Positions 46,201-58,065 of a stretch of DNA of 64,000 nt are shown here, in pieces. Made by a program: the position numbers and the translations under genes. The first letter of the stretch is position 1. Each line of letters begins with the position of its first letter. The DNA comes from Coccinella septempunctata (taxonomy: Eukaryota > Arthropoda > Insecta > Coleoptera > Coccinellidae). Location: positions 32,191,521 to 32,255,520 of the forward strand of contig NC_058193.1 of NCBI RefSeq assembly GCF_907165205.1. Direction: 5' to 3'. Below the pieces are notes generated by a model, which was given only the letters and a program-made list of their open reading frames with translations, was not told where the DNA came from and made no database searches.

Positions 46201-47559
46201 ACTCATCTGTGAAGAGAACTCTTTCCCAATCGGCCTCTTCCCAATGGATATGCTCTCTCGCAAAATCCAAACCCGCCCTTCGATGGGCTGGGGTAAGAGC
46301 TGGGCCACTTGCCGCGACACGAGGCCTTAAATCATATTCCCTGAGGCGATTTCTTATTGTCTGAGTGCTAATTTGCACCTCATGAGTTTGCTCAAGCTGA
46401 ATTTGAAGGAGGCGAGCGGTTGCAAACCGTTGTCTCAACGAAGAAACTCTCAAGTAACGTTCTTGAATGGCAGTTGTTACCCGTGGTCTACCCTGTCCTG
46501 GTCTTCGGACATTCATACCTGTCTCCCTGAATCGCTGCAACATTCTGGACACACTTGTATGGGAAACTCCAAACCTTTCTGCAATTCTTGTGTATGTCCA
46601 CCCTTCTTCTCGCAAAACTACCGCTTGGGCACATTCCTCAAATTGTCAAATTGCGTGTTTCGCGTTGCATAGCGATAGAGTGTAGAAAATCAAACGAAAG
46701 AAAAATTATTGATCACTAGAATTGATCGTGAACAACTGATTTTAGAATGGAGCCAATACATTCAAAATCTGATAATATCATCTTTTTTTTATTCCTGCTG
46801 GGAAAAAACATCTGTATTGAAGAAAACCGTTGAAAGTGGATAAATATGCATGCATAATTCTGATAAAAATAATTATCATTGAGAACACATTCAGTTGTAC
46901 AATAAATTTGAGATTTCCATAATGTGCATAAATTTTTTTGCGCAGTGTATTTGAAATTCTGTAAAGTGTTTGTTGATATAAAATAGGTAATGTGTCTTTA
47001 TATAATTGTAATGATATCAGCTATATGAAAGAAAACTACACTTATTCTTATTTGAAGAGGGAAAATGATGATTGATGATACTCGCTCAAGGTATATACAA
47101 GTTTTTCGAATCATTTTACAGGTGGTCGAAAAGACACTGCAATTTTTCGCAAATGACCTTAAATGAAAATGTCGATAAGTCCATTTTTTCAAGTGGCATT
47201 CCTATGTTTTCAGGCAGAACATCAAGAAAATAGCTGGAAAAATGAAACATCTGAGGGAGACCAAATCGAAATCGTCAATTTCCAGTCAGACAGAAAAAAA
47301 GCAATCCAGAGGTTCGTCCAGGAGCAGCAAACCGGAAAAAAGAAAACCGTCGGATAAAAGTAATAAAAAGGGAAATGTAAGTGATTCCGATACGAAAACT
47401 GTTCTGAAATTGATTCTGATCGGTTTCTGGTGTTTCGCCCTGTATAAAAGTAGGGCACTACATGAAACGGTGGGCTATCTGACCGATTTATCATGCCCGA
47501 ATTATATATTCAAAATGGCGTTTTTATGCACCCCTTTCCTCAATTTCTGTAAGAACTGA
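43257..47559 (+). CDS. Unidentified coiled-coil protein with C-terminal hydrophobic segment
   Basis: Eight exons encode about 618 aa: 43257-43274, 43333-43488, 43558-43726, 43941-44202, 44363-44882, 45353-45591, 45648-45794, 47214-47559. Exons 2-3 form a strong heptad coiled coil (LRTEIYSLRKHIARVCSENQ, then RKLQDEMIKRDKQLDEFL), loosely like cilium-linked IQCE-type coiled coils; this is a weak resemblance only. The middle is acidic and probably disordered. Exons 6-7 form a second coiled coil (IKQLHVYLLDMISQVDCLKD, IDKLAKEIEALRELR). Exon 8 has a Lys/Ser-rich basic stretch and then LKLILIGFWCFALY, a candidate membrane span about 50 residues from the C-terminus, followed by a second hydrophobic patch. 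The first exon (MLRQDL) is inferred from phase and donor only. Exon 3 has a second possible acceptor at 43539. Intron 7 carries Tc1 copy 2 and a ~175-bp repeat. AATAAA at 47576-47581. Confidence 0.65.
45820..45962 (-). repeat. Inverted single copy of the ~175-bp repeat of 58531-58962
   Basis: Read on the minus strand, this segment follows the same order of blocks as the tandem units at 58531-58962: GACCGAAC-like start, TTAAAAATTC, the TTTCTGGAA block, ATGTGTATCA-like block and TTACTAGAAGAG-like block, with substitutions and short gaps. It lies in intron 7 of the coiled-coil gene, 37 bp from the broken end of Tc1 copy 2. Confidence 0.6.
45999..46670 (-). pseudogene. Truncated Tc1 transposase
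   Basis: Starts at ATG 46670 like copy 1, but a one-base net insertion about 25 nt in shifts the frame; the rest is open from REEGWTYTRIAERFG. It retains both HTH motifs, RPGQGRP and the first catalytic Asp (FTDESRF), and ends after YIRNIL. It has Arg (MNVRRPGQ) and Trp (HIHWEEADW) where copy 1 has stops, so the two copies decayed independently. Confidence 0.88.
45999..46947 (-). mobile_element. Tc1-like DNA transposon, copy 2 (3' truncated)
   Basis: The intact end is at 46947, with the terminal repeat AAATTTTTTTGCGCAGTG followed by TA, as in copy 1. Homology to copy 1 stops abruptly at 45999, within the codons for NIL of the YIRNIL segment. The second and third catalytic residues and the other terminal repeat are therefore absent. 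It lies antisense in the last intron of the coiled-coil gene. Confidence 0.85.
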
Positions 47560-49268
47560 CTGGAGAGAATACTGCAATAAACTTTTAATGTTGACACAAA
47601 TTTCAATTCAAGCCGTCATTCGCTGGGGAATAAGTTGATCAGTTCCGATTGGACAAGCAGTCGAAAAGAATTTACGAAAATCATCTTCGATACTTTGACT
47701 GCATATAGCTGACAAGCACAGAGCCAAAAATATTTTCGATACTTCAGACTTCAGAATGATGATTTTTCATTCAAAAACCATCTCGAGTTCTTCATATATA
47801 ATTACTTCCCGATTTGTATATGTTGTGAAACTGATGCTTAGTTCAGCTCTAATTTCATAACCTACCCCTAAATTAGAACTTGACAAACACACAATATTCA
47901 AATCAAACTAATACATCTTGTTGATTTTCCTAAATTTGAATGAATAAGTATATAAATAAAGACGAAGAACAACAAATAGAACAGTCTAAAATATCCTTCA
48001 TAGCTAAAGGTTGTATATTCGATACAACAAATAGTTTTTTCTAATCTAGTTCTGATCATCATCTTATATCGACTACCGATCGTGGACTGGTACTGTGTGT
48101 AAAGATAAGATTAATAATCTTTGATTGTGTGTACGTGGACCACGTTTTGTTTTCAGGAAATTGGCTCAAAACTGCCCATGTGTGGGCACCATTAGTTTGT
48201 GGTCAGAGCATTCGCCAATTTGTAACGACAGTGATTATTCATAGCGCAGCGTTAATTTTCAAGTTATTATTTTAAAAATGAAGCGCGTAGCTTAGAGTTA
48301 CAACTGATAATATTGGAGAAGAATTAACACTTCATATAAACAGAAAATAAAGAATAAAGAAGAATCCTTTTTTATTGTAGGCATGAAATGGTTAATCTGA
48401 TCGAATTTGAATTTTCACTCTTTTCATTGTGAGGTCGATCACAAATATCAAATAAGTACTTATACTTCTTAAAGGTACTCGTAGAGGAGTATGTACTACC
48501 CTCCAGAGATGATCTTTCTAGCATCTGAGGGCTTTACGGTTAATTGATAGTATACAAGGGTAATATGGGCCTTTTAGGGTAGGTACCCACAAAAAGGGGG
48601 CGTGCAGGTTGAGTTCTATTGAAGCAAGTCTCTAGCCACTCCTTATATTAGGGGGAGTACATCCCCACTACGCAACGCTATACTGGGAAGAGTCAAAAAG
48701 TGCGAAATCATGGACTGCAGTTCGCCTCATTGGAATTATTTTTAGTCGCGAAAGTGAATTGTCGAAACATTTTTGTTGCTGAGAAATAAAGAAAAATTAT
48801 TTTCAGAGAAAAGCCCAGGAAAAAGTGATCGGCATTGGAAACGGTGATGTTGTAGATGTACCATTTTACAGATGCGGTTTACCAGCCTGTTCTGCCATTA
48901 AGTCAGCCAGAACCGAATACGATGAATTAGATTGACGTCGTCCGCTTTTGTGTCCAATGTGTTATGTTGAGAAAGTAAATTTTTTGAGTTGTTTGATATT
49001 AAATGTTTTTTTAAGGAAGAAGTCCTTGGAAATTAGTCCACACTGGTTGTGGTAGATGTGTAGCAATATTACTACAGTAAAGTACCTACCCTTTCCCACG
49101 TTTTTCTGCTGACCCATCTTTTTTGGACCAATAATTCTAATAATTCTATTTAATTTATATCATAATAAATTATGGTAGTTCAAGGTGCAATATTTCTTAT
49201 TTGGTACCATATTTTTTTTATTTGAATATCATAAGTTTCAACTTAGGAAGCTTTCGATATCGAAAACC
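47560..49268. other. Intergenic, mostly without recognised genes
   Basis: Apart from the orphan coding block at 48807-48935, no exon was recognised. The stretch 48470-48730 is richer in GC and in G/C runs than its surroundings and may be a transposon remnant, but no terminal repeats or coding part were seen. Confidence 0.45.
48807..48935 (+). other. Orphan terminal-exon-like coding block
   Basis: A good acceptor (TTATTTTCAG) precedes 42 sense codons and a TGA at 48933-48935. The peptide RKAQEKVIGIGNGDVVDVPF is followed by YRCGLPACSAIKSARTEYDELD. Its composition (Gly, Pro and Cys present, little Lys/Asn bias) is unlike the AT-driven noise around it. No upstream exon was found on this strand and no family was recognised. 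It may be the last exon of an unseen gene, or a captured or retroposed fragment. Confidence 0.3.
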
Positions 49269-51486
49269 TCAAGGGTGACATGGATCGATAAAGAATTTCT
49301 TGTACATTTCAGATAGTATTTTTATCGTGTCTGGATCTTGGCAATCAGCTAAAGCCATGTTCAGGGTACACTCAGCATTATGTTCAAGAGCTCTGAAATA
49401 AAAAAAAAATGAACCGCATAAATATTAGACAGTGTTATTCTTTCAGTTCGACAGATCCTTTGAAAGGAGTCACAATTTTCGTATTTTTATACACTGTTAT
49501 ACCTATATGTGTTCTTTTAGCGAGAACTGGGATATTTCAAGTTGTTTCTTCAATCTTTTTTACTTCGTCAACCTTTTGCACACTGAAATCGATTAATTGC
49601 AGTAGGTAAAGTTTGATAAAGTAAGGAAAGAAGTTTTTCCTAAAAGAACACATATGTATAGCAGATAATAAATCATAATCATAATCATAATCATCATAGC
49701 AGATGATGTTCCAGATAAATCAACAAAATCCAGGAATGGAGAGGAATTTATACGTGACATAAAGTAAGTCAGTATGGGTGTGTTCTGTGATACGTGAACC
49801 CTAACAATTGTTGAGCAGTGTATTAGTTGTCGAGAAGAACTGCAGTTGCAGGATGGTACTCATCCATGCAATCGTGCAAAAAATGTCGCAGCAAAAAGAA
49901 AATCTTCATCTCCATATGGGGATAAATAGAAATTTTTTGCTAGATAAAAGAAATGGAAGATGTTCAAGAAAACTTTGAACAAGAGACGAGGGATCATGGA
50001 CATTGAACATTTACTTGCAATACTCCTCTTTCGCGTTGATTATTTCTTCATGACTCCGTATGCGTATGGATTCTGTCGTATTCTTCCAACATGACGTTAA
50101 TGAAGCCAGCTCGTAATTTATACAAGGGTTCATCATTTCTGAAATTTATATGTTTCTAACGATGCCATATATCGAAACGTCCATTTTTCTACTTACCGAA
50201 TAAATCCTCGTATCTCGTATTGCAAATGTAATCTCTGACCGAACTGAGCGCTTTCAGGAGCATTTCAACGAAACCTTCAAATCTTGTTCCCGATATCCTG
50301 CTGAAAATTATTTCTAGAGGACGCAGACAATCGTTCAGCTCCATCTTATTCGTATTACAAATAATTTCAGCTGGGTGCATGATACACTTCATTACTGCCT
50401 CGATGATTTCCTGGAAAAAAATTCATTTGTGAGCAAGCTCTTCCTCCCCCAATAAATTCAGATTAAGAATCTCTGTGGGTTTGTGTATAATACTCTTCTA
50501 AGTGAACACTAGCGGTTGCAATATTTTAACGAAGCTAGGCCGGACCTGTAGCGCGAGAACTGCGTCTCTAGATAACATTGCTTTAGCATTCAACGAATGA
50601 AAGCTAATTTTCCACTGTTAAAATTTATTTTACAGCTCAAATGGACTGAATAAATTTAGACGAGAAACAAGAATTCTTCAAAAGAGCTTTCATCATTGCT
50701 TTTATAACGAAAGATACTCACATTCCTGAAGTTTTCAGGTCTGTAACCTGCAATATTCTAGGTATCAACCTTTCGCTCATTATCTTGTAGATAGTTAAGG
50801 CCAGTCCCCTAAAACTTGCCAGTCAACCCCCAAAATCAGACTCTGTATGCGCCACTATAATTATTCACTAGGTAGGCATATTTTTGTTGCATTTCACGTA
50901 TAGAATTACTTCCCAAAGTAGTTACTGAACTCCCTGTATGATATCACAATTAAGGTGATCTCATCTGTTTTATAAAGAATTAGAAGTTCGAACTTATTGG
51001 AAATTTTATGATCAGTATTTCTATCTATCAATTCTTTGTACAGAGCTCCCGCTCAATTTTTTTCATTATGTATCAAAAATTTTCAATTTTATTGATGTCT
51101 AAAGAACTACCAGGCTATATGGAACGTCCACTAATACACCTACTAATTTTTGGAAAATCTGCTATTATGCGTTTTGGAAATTTTCATTGATAGATACTTA
51201 CCGCGTAGTCAGCGTCTTCCTCATTCAAAAACGAGCGATGCTTGGCAATTGAGGTTTTCATTTTCCCAATAGCAGCATCCTGAAAATCATTCATTTCCAT
51301 TTGAGGTTGCGAATGTAGTGGTTCAAATTGATGAAGAACTAAAAGTATATCAGACATAAATTTCGTGAGAGTATTCTCATACTTTGCAGAAACTATTCTT
51401 TTTTTTTCTGTAACACAGTGAATTGAGGGGAGGATTTACTTACTCATCAAGAAAAAAAATCCTAACAATGCGAACGGCGTTTTCAT
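49269..51486 (-). CDS. 27 kDa hemolymph glycoprotein family (DUF1397), gene B
   Basis: Five exons encode 231 aa: 51486-51444, 51392-51202, 50410-50197, 50138-50015, 49392-49269. The signal peptide is MKTPFALLGFFFLM. Phases 1-0-1-2 match the paralogues. Exon 2 is the longest in the cluster (about 63 codons) and contains no cysteine. Exon 3 keeps four of the five usual cysteines (KC, IIC, DC, YIC) but has a non-Cys residue at the fourth position (IFSRIS where others have EEC, ESC or KDC). Exons 4-5 keep all six. The joint absence of one Cys in exon 2 and one in exon 3 suggests these two normally pair. Stop at 49271-49269. Function unknown; presumably secreted into hemolymph. Confidence 0.8.
49670..49700. 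repeat. (ATAATC)n microsatellite
   Basis: A short hexamer tract, roughly five units, lies in intron 4 of gene B. Confidence 0.7.
49810..49822. repeat. Tc1-like right-end relic
   Basis: GTTGAGCAGTGTA in intron 4 of gene B is identical to the sequence at 15326-15338. It is probably the end of an otherwise unrecognisable element. Confidence 0.3.
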
Positions 51487-52288
51487 AACGGCTCTAGAAT
51501 ATCCAAATCACTGATGGGTCGAATAGTTGATAAGGGACGACTTGAATTTTTATAGTTGGCGTGAAATTGATTCAGCAGTTATCAGAAATTTCATTGCTCA
51601 TAACCCACAAATAAAACCATGAATATTTTATTTTCATGCCTAATCATGGTTCCAAATCGGTTAGTAATTTATTGACCATTTGAGCTTTATTCGATTAAAT
51701 TTCCGTGATTCTCCCAAGGATTTCCATGAAAATAATACTGGAAATTGGAAATTCATTAGGAGCATTTATCATTACGTTTACGGCCAGATTTTGCTACTTA
51801 TAACAGGAGTTTCATGACTCGGTTATATTTTGTTGAAGTCAACGATTTCCACAGCTGAAGCATAAGTTTTCTTCTATAAAGAGAGATCAAAACAATGATA
51901 TGAAGCCTTATTGTATAGACTTGATATGATATTTATAAAAAAAGTTTTTCGTTTATACAGGATTATATGTATATAAATATAACGTACACAGGGTTTTTGA
52001 ATGTTTTTCTGTTCTCTTCCATGGAGAAGTAATTACAAACACGCTTCATGTGTTCTCATATGATAAAGCAGAAAATATATCCCCAAGAACATTCTGTATA
52101 CATAGAATCCTTAATTCCTCAACATGTATTTCGGCAAATGATCCACGTCTTCATGGAACACTCTGTGAAATAAGTTTTTCTTCGTATTTTTCCATAAAAA
52201 ATTTAACAGTTTATTTGTTAGATGTTTATTTATTTCATACACACAAATACAAAAATTGTAGTTATAACATTAGAATTTGAACTTTAAC
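51487..52288. other. Intergenic between genes B and C
   Basis: This contains the promoter of gene B (minus) and the 3' end of gene C (minus), with a minus-strand AATAAA at 52215-52210. No other exon was recognised. Confidence 0.5.
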
Positions 52289-53748
52289 TCAGGCAGAGCA
52301 GGGTTTGATGATTGCTGCTTCGTAGAGGTCGTTGAAACTCTTCTTGGTCAAATCGTTCTTGCAATTCTTGTTGATCTGTTCAAGGAGGCAAGTTTTCTGT
52401 TTCACAGCTTCCCTGTTAAATATGAAAGAAGACAATCAGTTGACTAATAAATATGCACATCTTTATCCACCCTTCCAACAGTTATTAACTATTGTTGAAA
52501 TTGTTTTTCTCCTTCAAGATTTTAACGAAAATTTTCAATAATCTTGAAGAAAATTCTAGATTTTCATTCCAGACTGAATCCCATATGGGTTTCCAAGAAA
52601 CGAGGAAATGTTAGGAAATATATGATTTTTGTGATAAAAAATATATCATTTCACTGTACTTACCCACAAAGTTCAGTCTTCAAGTTGGTGACTGCATTGA
52701 TGTTCTTTATTTTGCTCTCGATTCCAGTGATACAACTTTTCAGATTATCAACTTCGATTGCTGCACAGGGGTTGCTCAGTTCTGAAAGATAAATTGACTG
52801 ATATTTTTCTCATTTTCTCATTTTGGAGCAACATTACACTCGCTCTAAAAAATCAAATTGAAAATTCAATTTTACGATGTTTTTATCGAGCTGAGGGGAT
52901 TGGCAACTATGGCGACATAGTCGAGGCTAGCAAACAGGTGAGTACTCACATTCATAAGGGTATGTGGGAGCGACAAATGGCTATGGACATGCAAATGGAA
53001 GACTTTGGTCTTGTGCGATATTCTTCTTCTCCTTGTTCGAATTATGAATAGTTTTGATGAGCTTACCGACAATGTCCCTGACTTTGGAGTTGCAGAGGTA
53101 TTCAGTGGTAGAAGTGACAGCGTCAATGATCAGTTTTGGAATGTCGTGGAATTTAGCTTCCAGGCATTCTTCGAAAACTTTCTCGATTGGCTCAATGCAT
53201 TTCTTGAATTCAGCACCAAGACTGTCGCAGATGACTCCTTCTGATTTCGATTCCTTTGCACATTTGATGGATTTCAGAGCTGCATCCTGGAAAAGAAATT
53301 CGATTAGATGATGAACTTAAATCATTAGCAAAATTAAGTGTTTTTGTAAATAGAACTTGTCTGTAATTTCCAAAATTACACTGTCGAATGCTGCATGAGT
53401 TACCCCATTATTACTTACGTATAACTTGGTCGAGTTCCTCTTGCAAACGGCTAATTCAATTTGGCCAGTAACTTCCTTAAGACCATCCTTCAAGAGATCT
53501 TCTATTTCCTCGGAGGAAGAATCTGCCTTTTCAATCCTTTTTGAGTAGTCTTGAATCCTGTTAACGAGTTGATTCAACTCGATACGCCTGGAGTAGGCAA
53601 CTGAAAAATGTAATTTTTCCCAATGTAAACTCACGTTTTCAACAAAAAATTAATTATGAAAATTCTACTTGGTGAGTTGAACCTCACATGAAAGAGAAGG
53701 ATGACACTCACCTGCGAAGAGAGCTGCGAAAACCAAGAAGAACTTCAT
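52289..53748 (-). CDS. 27 kDa hemolymph glycoprotein family (DUF1397), gene C
   Basis: Five exons encode 226 aa: 53748-53712, 53600-53419, 53286-53067, 52781-52664, 52412-52289. The signal peptide is MKFFLVFAALFAVAYS. All 12 family cysteines are present: AVC in exon 2; IKC, VIC, KC, EEC and YLC in exon 3; NPC, SC and LC in exon 4; TC, NC and KPC in exon 5. Motifs shared with relatives include IEPIEKVFEEC, KFHDIPKLI and ELSNPC. Intron phases are 1-0-1-2. This is the clearest standard-form member of the cluster and lies tandem to gene B. Function of the family is not established. The minus-strand polyadenylation signal is at 52215-52210. Confidence 0.88.
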
Positions 53749-56369
53749 TTTGAACAGAGAGCGGTCTGTTACTAATCAAAAAGCCAAGGTCCTAGCTTTT
53801 CTTTTAAATATATATATGTGAGACCCCTGCAACTGGTGTTAATTAATCAAAAATAAAGCGATAAATATTTGTAATCGTAAACAGAATTATTGGAGATAAC
53901 CCTATATCTCAGAAAAGAATCCTTCCAGAGATGGGAGATCAACAGTTCACTAGTAATTACATAAAATTATCAGTTTTTTGTTTTTTCACCGAGATATAGA
54001 TGAATATATTTATCAGATCAGAAGAATCATTGTATGGTATCGTAAATTAGCACAATTTGTACAAGGGAATAAGATAATAGAAAATGCACATCCAGCAGGT
54101 TTTCAAGAATTTGATATTATTGTCTATAAAAATTCACTTGCGATCATTTCCAAGAAATTTATCGATTATTCATTGCATAATCAGTTGGATGAGTAATGAT
54201 TAGGGGGTTTCCAGATATTCAGTGATACTTTTCTCCAATTTTAATAGTTCATTACTTTCTAACTTTATTTGTTTGGAGATTTAGAGGTGTTGGCAGATGT
54301 TCAGCAGGCTATTTGCTATTTTTTCCATTCGAAGATATTTTATTCTGCATTTAATAGAGATGAAAAATTTAACTACCCAGAAGTGTTGAGTATACATCCC
54401 GAAAAAATAGTTATGGAATGATTCAATGCCAATTTTTTTTTATATACTCTATACATTGTTTAACTCTTGACACTATAAGCTAGACAATTTCAGTCATTGC
54501 GATTGCCTCTTTTTGTTATTTCATTATTTGCTAAAGCTGAAACCTAACTACACATTGAATCTTATATTCTTCTATTCTTTCAAGTTGAATATTCGTGTAG
54601 TCGCTTCTTTTGTTTCTTTAATTTACCCATGTTACATATTGTTTCCATTTGTTACTGACAATCTAGAATTTCAAATTTTTCTTTAATATTTGGTTGAAAA
54701 GAAACCAGAAGGAATTTAAAGAATCCGTACGTCGTTCATAATATTCGGAATCATCTGGATTAGATGATTCAAATCCTTTGCTATTTTCATGTGTATTTAT
54801 TCATGAATATTTCCATATTTACACGTGAATCTGTGATTTATTGCATCTGTACTAATTATTGATGGAATTGGTTTGTTATTTTACGATATTTATCATCTTT
54901 CAGAACAACAAAGTTGAAAGCAATGAATACTTGTATAAATTATTAGGCGCTTATTCTACTGATTAGTTCGTAAATGAAATTGTGGAATCATTAAATCAAT
55001 AATGTAGAATGTTTTTATGGGAAAACCCATAAAAAATGTTATTTTTGGTTCTCACAAACAGTTATATCGAATGAAATGAATTTAGAAATATAGTTTTCCA
55101 TTTATTTAATGAATCTTTTTCGAAAACAAGAATCACCCACGCCTTCCAGTTTTTCATTATGACCGTAACGTATACTAAAAATACCAAAAATTCAAATAAC
55201 CCAACCCTTGAAATTAATTTGATTTAGCTAGTTAATCTAATAAATTTTGTTTTTCCAGGGGTGGCACAGCTCATTATGAAAATATAATAATATAATAGTA
55301 ATCACGTTAACTAACCATCTTTTCAGTTGAAAATCCATCTTCAGAAGATGAAAACAGTATTTACTAACTATTAAGTAAATTCATAATCGAACAGTAAAAT
55401 ATTAATATTCCATACCTACCTCAAAAAACAGCTTTTAGCACATCTATATGTTACTCTACAACATTCAGGACTACCTACATATATTTTTTATATTACGCCT
55501 TGTCCGGATAAGAGCATTTACATCATTATTCAATAAGACTACAAGGGGGATAAATTTGCTCGGTTGAAATTGAATGGGAATGAATTTATTAACAATTTTC
55601 TCTTCGAAAAAATGCATCATTCATTAATGGATTCGATCCCAAGAATTTTAATTTCAATTCTTATTGTTTTCAGATTCAGAAAAGACACTTCTTGAATTTC
55701 TCGATATGATATTATCTTTATTCACTTGATCATATATTACCTCATGCAATTGAATTCAAAGGTTGAAAAGATAATGAATGAGATCTCTAGTGGGCTTATA
55801 AAAGCCATTCGTAGACTTTTGATTCTTCATTTCAAACTTTTCTCTGTTTATATGCCTAGATTTATTTGATTGCTAAGGGAAAAACTATTCATTTTTATCT
55901 TTTAAAATCGATCAAAATGTCACTCTGCTATAGGACTATCGAAAACTGTCGAGCTTGAGATGTTTTTAAACATCGTAGTCGATCTTCATTCCAAATTTCA
56001 TTCATCCATTTCTTCCTGTTGCCTGAAGAAATTCAGGCAGTAATTATTGGAATAATTTATCGAAAAACGGTCTGATTTTTTTGACTATATAGAGAGCTTC
56101 ACAGCACTTCAAACAATGAATTTGGAAAATGAGTATTTCTATTAACTACTTTCCTTTCTAACTTAATAATTGAAATGCAATGAATTTCGATTGATTCAAG
56201 AAATGGACAGATCCATAATTATACATCCTTTAATGAGAACCTTGCATCCACTCTATGAGATAAATGAGTTATCGATATCGAAAGGTTATGAAGATTAACT
56301 CTTGAACATTTTATTAATTATTAACATTAGTGAAATTCGATTTACGTGTTGGCAGTGTTCATAAACAAT
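53749..56369. other. 2.6-kb intergenic region between genes C and D
   Basis: Genes C (minus) and D (plus) diverge here, so both promoters lie in this stretch. It contains the short copy of a dispersed repeat (55136-55282). Open frames such as 53978-54196 look like AT-driven noise. No RNA gene was recognised. Confidence 0.5.
55136..55282. repeat. Dispersed repeat, short copy
   Basis: Matches the two ends of 2505-2805 in the same orientation, with the middle missing. Shared blocks include tcattatgacc, ataccaaaaattcaaa, and tttttccaggggtggca followed by agctcattatgaaaa. Confidence 0.6.
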
Positions 56370-57587
56370 ATGAAAACTTTGATATTGATTTTACTTTCAG
56401 GTAAGTATTAGTAACACATGATGAAAAGTGTTGAAATTAATTGAACATTAAACACTTGTGGATCACCTTAGTTGAGGTACTAGAAGATAACATTTTAGAT
56501 TATGCATTAAGAATTTCGTAGGTTGTTTGGCCCAACTATATGCTTTCACACAAGATGAAAGGAAAAATATGGAGAAAATTGGTTTTGTACAGTTCTTCAT
56601 TCTCGAGAGTATTATTTTGATGGCAGGAGACAATTGTTCGACAAAAATAAGCCCAACTGTGAGGGTAAGTAGGTGTGGAAATTATTAAATCGATTAATGA
56701 ATTTCACTTGTTGTCCCAAATTCGTCTATAGCTATGTATTCACTCAAAAAAGTTCTTGTTTTATGCATATTTTTGTCCAAATCTGAAAATGTTTTTGAAG
56801 CAGGATCGATTTTTTTAGAGGGCAAAGACGGAAGCTGTCAATTGCATAGGTGATCTTCACGTATCTGGTTCTTTTTGTGAATCTGTAGCCGAAGATTGGC
56901 TGAGATGTTTGAAGCCATTAGGAAAGAAGATAGAGGAATGCAACAAAAATGTAATACTTAAGGGTGCCATTGAGGCGTCTATAGAAACAGCCATTACTCA
57001 AGCTAAATTTATATGTAACATCGAAACTTCGCATTTACTTGGTAAGAACACAAATCATTTTTGAGAAATGACGCATTCAATATATTTGTGTAAAATATGC
57101 AAAATGATTACAGAATTGGCAAATCCCTGTTTTCTGAAATCACTGGAATCTGAAGAGCCTTGCATCAATAGATTCGTGATTGATGTACAGTCCGTATTTT
57201 TGGTGGAAAAAAAACTGACCGATGAATTTTGTAGGTGAGTGTCTCTACTAAGAATAATGAAAATCCTCATTATCCGGTTTATCTGAAATTAATTCGATGA
57301 AAGTGAAAGATATATGTGAATATAGCGTCTTAATTAAAGGTTATTTGTAATTCTGTAATAAGCATCTGAATAATTGCATAAAGCAATGCCTCTTTGATAT
57401 CGAAAAGTGAATTTCCTGAATGCATATTCAAATAACAAATTTAATTCACAGGGCTTCTTCTGAACTGGAGAGATGTCTCACCGGCACAATTGAGAGCAAT
57501 TGTCCGAATAACATAACAATTAATACAGTTAGAGGAATATACAAAGCTACAGTTGAACCTTGTGATTTAAAAAAGAAAAAATTGTGA
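56370..57587 (+). CDS. 27 kDa hemolymph glycoprotein family (DUF1397), gene D
   Basis: Five exons encode 217 aa: 56370-56400, 56522-56664, 56819-57041, 57114-57234, 57452-57587. The signal peptide is MKTLILILLSGCLAQ. All 12 family cysteines are present (DNC in exon 2; NC, FC, RC, EEC, FIC in exon 3; NPC, PC, FC in exon 4; RC, NC, PC in exon 5). The tail after the last cysteine is basic (DLKKKKL). Intron phases are 1-0-1-2. It diverges from gene C and converges on gene E. AATAAA at 57601-57606, only 14 bp after the stop, implies a very short 3' untranslated region. Confidence 0.85.
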
Positions 57588-58065
57588 TAATATTAAGAAT
57601 AATAAAAATTTTTACAAGAGTAGCTCCTTATTCAATATTAAAAATTAAAATCCAGGGCCTGATAAGGACAGTCTAGCGTTTCTGTGCTACTAAGCCTTCT
57701 TACGAATGGTTCCTTGAAGTTCTGGTTCCAAAAATATATCAAAATGGTGAAGGATCAGGGTTTTTAGAATAAATGTAGGTAGATGAGATATATATAATGC
57801 CTTGGTGCTGGAAAATTAGATACCAGTTGTAATAAAATGTAATAAAACTCATAGGTATACCTAATGGTATACCTTAAGACAAAATGTCTTTTAAGGCTGC
57901 AGAGTTTGTTTAAACCTTATTATCTCAGTGAACGGAATCGGAATATTAAAATAAGCTCAGTATTTAATTTGATAACAATGCTATTAATGATCTACAGAAG
58001 TTTCATTCAAATTATTATACACAAAATTCAGAGTTCACTTGACATTGACATAATAACTCTTCATC
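57588..58065. other. Convergent spacer between genes D and E
   Basis: 478 bp between the stop codons of D (plus) and E (minus), holding both 3' ends. A 76-codon frame at 57864-58094 overlaps the end of gene E on the other strand and is not considered real. Confidence 0.5.

Noticed and set aside
53005..53311. Plus-strand frames over exon 3 of gene C
   Set aside because: Antisense to a cysteine-patterned exon that aligns with five paralogues.
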